This document shows, in pieces, positions 6,895 through 8,858 of a DNA stretch of 8,858 nucleotides. Made by a program: the position numbers and the translations under genes. The DNA is from Thiohalobacter sp. (GTDB taxonomy: Bacteria; Pseudomonadota; Gammaproteobacteria; DSM-19610). Every line of letters begins with the position of its first letter. Positions within the stretch are counted from its first letter, which is position 1. The stretch covers positions 1 through 8,858 of the forward strand of contig JALVCM010000366.1 of assembly GCA_027010005.1 (NCBI GenBank), in the 5' to 3' direction. Below the pieces are notes generated by a model. That model ran no database searches. It saw only the letters and a program-made list of their open reading frames with translations, and was not told where the DNA came from.

Positions 6895-6900
6895 CCTCCC
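6895..6900 (-). promoter_or_regulatory. Stranded Shine-Dalgarno sequence upstream of nosD
   Basis: GGGAGG (minus strand, 6900-6895) is the only strong ribosome-binding sequence between nosZ and nosD. It is 23 nt from ATG 6871 and 89 nt from GTG 6805, too far for either in a linear mRNA. If the 70-nt hairpin between them folds, the distance to GTG 6805 falls to about 19 nt. It may be the original nosD site, separated from its start by the repeat. Confidence 0.35.
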
Positions 6901-6920
6901 TGACGCAGAACGCAAACGTT

Positions 6921-8831
6921 CTACGCCGGCTCCACCAGCATGCGGCCACGCATTTCCATATGCAGTGCGTGACAGAACCACTGACAGTAGTACCAGTGCA
7001 CGCCCGGACGGTCCGCCTTGAAGGTCACCGACGAGGTGGCCTGCGGCCCGATCTCCATGGCGATACCATAGTTGGCCAGCGTAAAGCCGTGCGTCAGGTC
7101 ATCGATCTGGTCATTGTTACTGACGTAGACGGTCACCTCATCGCCCTGCTTCACCTTGAACTTCTCCATGCTGAAGTTAGGTGCCATTGACCAGATATAG
7201 ACACGTACCTTATTACCGTCCCGGATCACCTTCGAGTCCGTATACAGGGTGACACCATCTTTCTTCGCCTGGGCGGTTGCCTCGGCCCACATCGGGTCGT
7301 CCTTTTTCCACAGCGAACGCGGATTGACGATGTCGGTACGTACCATAATGCAGTCGTGCGGTTCAGCGAAAGTCGGACCGTCGTGCACAATGGCCATCTT
7401 CTTGCCGGTAATGTCGATCAACTGGTCGTTCTCCGGTTTCAGCGGGCCGACGTTGATAAACCGGTCCTTAGAGAACTTGTTGAGCGTTACCAGCCATTTG
7501 CCGTCGGCTTCCTTGGTTTCACCCATGGAGGTGTGGTTGTGGCCCGGCTGATAATGCACGTCGATCTTTTCCAGGATCGGATTAACATCCTTGCCGCTGT
7601 AAGCATCGACCGCTTTCTGGATATTCCATTTGGCAATCTGGCTGTCGAGGAACAGTGTGGTAAAGGCGTTACCCTTGCCGTCAAAGGCGGTGTGCAACGG
7701 TCCCAGACCCAGTTCCGGCTCGGCGGCTACCACGTCGCGCGGCTTGATCTTGTCATTAAAGAGATCGGGCAGACGGCGTACGTCCAGCACGGTAACGGTG
7801 GGTGACAATTTGCCGTTGATGACAACGTAGTGACCGTCAGGTGCCGTGTTACAGCCGTGTGGACTGTTGGACACGGGGATGTAGCGGGTATATTTTGAAC
7901 CCTTGCGGCCGTCGATTACCGGTACACCGTTCATCTCCTTGAAATCACCGTTCTTCACCGCGGCCTCGATACGCTTGATATCGAACACGACCACCCAGTC
8001 CTGCTCGTTGGCAGTCATCTGCGCCAGGTTCACACCTTCTTCACCGTTGTAGCAGGTCGAGAAGGCGTACAGGCCCTGGTAGTCGGCATCACAGTTATCC
8101 AGGTTGCCGTTAACCATGACCTGCCAGGCCACTTTCATGCTATCGCCGTCAAGCGCGGTGAAAATCGCGTGATATTTTTTCGGGTCATCGAGATCCCGGC
8201 CGTCATTCGGTAACGGAACCCGGTGTTCGCCATTGGCAAAAACGTAACCGGTACGCGGATACTTCTGCGGACGCAAACCGTGGATGTCCTGGGCATTCGG
8301 AATCTCGGTGATCTTGTCACACTTCATGACATCGCAGCGCACACGGGCGACACGCGTGTTGGCCTTGTCATTCATGAACAGGTAGCGGCCGTCATAGGTG
8401 CCATCGGTAAACGACATATGCGGATGGTGCAAATCACCGTTTACCCAGCTGCCGCCCCGGCTTTCCAGAAACTTTTTCGTCTCCGGCGTCAGCCCTTCGG
8501 TCAGTATCTTGCGGCTTTCATTGGTCATGCCCCAGCCGGTGGCACTGCAACGGTTGAACACCGGCACACGCATCAGTTCACGCATGGAGGGCACACCCAT
8601 GATACGCAGTTCACCACTCTGGCCGCTGCTCCAGAAGCCGTAGTAGTCATCCAGGTCACCGGGCGCAACCTCGGCCTTGCCGGCGGCTGCCTGCGCCTCG
8701 CTGGAATACAACATGGAGCCGCCGGCAAGGCCGGCAACACTACCTGCACCGGCCAGTGCCACCAGTTTGGCGGAGCCACCCAGTAACTCTCTGCGGGTAA
8801 TACCCGCCTTTTTGTCATCATCTTCAGACAT
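6921..8831 (-). CDS. nosZ: Nitrous oxide reductase, clade I (Tat-exported)
   Basis: NosZ is the periplasmic dimeric multicopper enzyme that reduces N2O to N2, the last step of denitrification. From ATG 8831 it has 636 residues. The N-terminus carries a twin-arginine signal, [10 protein letters not shown] with Arg13-Arg14, then an alanine/glycine-rich hydrophobic stretch and AQA as a likely cleavage site near residue 48; Tat export marks clade I. The beta-propeller supplies the CuZ histidines: His135-His136 (HHPHMS), His184 (DIHGLRP), His325 (SPHGCN), His380 (GPLHTAF), one of His431/433 (GHNHTSM) and His492 (EPHDC). The C-terminal cupredoxin domain binds CuA through His581 (LTHGF), Cys616, Trp618, Cys620, His624 and Met627 ([12 protein letters not shown]). 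All ligands are intact. The frame extends to the window edge, but the ribosome site fixes ATG 8831. Confidence 0.98.
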   Translation of the reverse strand: MSEDDDKKAGITRRELLGGSAKLVALAGAGSVAGLAGGSMLYSSEAQAAAGKAEVAPGDLDDYYGFWSSGQSGELRIMGVPSMRELMRVPVFNRCSATGWGMTNESRKILTEGLTPETKKFLESRGGSWVNGDLHHPHMSFTDGTYDGRYLFMNDKANTRVARVRCDVMKCDKITEIPNAQDIHGLRPQKYPRTGYVFANGEHRVPLPNDGRDLDDPKKYHAIFTALDGDSMKVAWQVMVNGNLDNCDADYQGLYAFSTCYNGEEGVNLAQMTANEQDWVVVFDIKRIEAAVKNGDFKEMNGVPVIDGRKGSKYTRYIPVSNSPHGCNTAPDGHYVVINGKLSPTVTVLDVRRLPDLFNDKIKPRDVVAAEPELGLGPLHTAFDGKGNAFTTLFLDSQIAKWNIQKAVDAYSGKDVNPILEKIDVHYQPGHNHTSMGETKEADGKWLVTLNKFSKDRFINVGPLKPENDQLIDITGKKMAIVHDGPTFAEPHDCIMVRTDIVNPRSLWKKDDPMWAEATAQAKKDGVTLYTDSKVIRDGNKVRVYIWSMAPNFSMEKFKVKQGDEVTVYVSNNDQIDDLTHGFTLANYGIAMEIGPQATSSVTFKADRPGVHWYYCQWFCHALHMEMRGRMLVEPA

Positions 8832-8838
8832 TGCATCT

Positions 8839-8843
8839 CTCCT
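8839..8843 (-). promoter_or_regulatory. Ribosome binding site deciding the nosZ start
   Basis: AGGAG (minus strand, 8843-8839, within AAGAGGAGAG) lies 7 nt before ATG 8831. This rejects the in-frame GTG at the window edge and the out-of-frame ATG at 8836. The nosZ promoter lies beyond the window, and no FNR-type box fits in the remaining 15 bases. Confidence 0.8.
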
Positions 8844-8858
8844 CTTTAATATCGCCAC

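Noticed and set aside
6393..7190. A 265-codon plus-strand frame opposite nosD and nosZ, containing MPACAGMT-like residues
   Set aside because: It is antisense to intact nos genes and its only distinctive part is translation of the palindromic repeat; no ribosome site or domain is visible.
8832..8858. FNR/NNR-type box for the nosZ promoter
   Set aside because: Only 27 bases upstream of nosZ are present, mostly ribosome site, and no TTGAT-N4-ATCAA-like sequence is there; the promoter lies outside the window.

Overview
The window looks like chromosomal DNA of a Gram-negative, denitrification-capable proteobacterium, most likely a gammaproteobacterium. The basis is moderately high GC, a trpG-trpD-trpC cluster with separate (unfused) genes, and a nosZDFYL nitrous oxide reductase cluster whose NosZ carries a twin-arginine signal (clade I type). 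No species can be named from this sequence.

Layout, left to right. (1) On the minus strand, bases 1-509 hold the first 169 codons of an XRE-type helix-turn-helix regulator that runs off the left edge. Its promoter (518-545) lies so close to the start codon that the mRNA should be leaderless or nearly so, and a dyad fills the spacer between the -35 and -10 elements. (2) Bases 510-760 are the divergent control region between this regulator and the tryptophan genes. It contains stacked repeats and two short upstream reading frames, but I see no convincing plus-strand promoter. (3) On the plus strand, trpG (761-1339), trpD (1343-2365) and trpC (2409-3206) encode the glutamine amidotransferase subunit of anthranilate synthase, anthranilate phosphoribosyltransferase and indole-3-glycerol phosphate synthase. 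trpE and trpF are not in the window. (4) Bases 3207-3286 separate two convergent operons and contain an imperfect inverted repeat. (5) On the minus strand, reading from the right edge, come nosZ, nosD, nosF, nosY and nosL. NosZ reduces N2O to N2 in the periplasm. NosD, NosF and NosY form the ABC-type maturation machinery for the copper-sulfur CuZ centre, and NosL is a copper-delivering lipoprotein. nosD through nosL overlap or nearly abut, whereas nosZ is set apart from nosD by 115 bases.

The least ordinary feature is a perfect 29-bp inverted repeat with a 12-nt loop (6807-6876) between nosZ and nosD, each arm of which is itself a palindrome. It resembles the dispersed REP/MITE-like repeats of many proteobacteria. 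It lies between the only good Shine-Dalgarno sequence and the start of the NosD signal peptide, so it bears on both nosZ mRNA stability and nosD translation. I found no wholly new system; most of the window is well-known biosynthetic and denitrification genes, with the novelty lying in the control regions.
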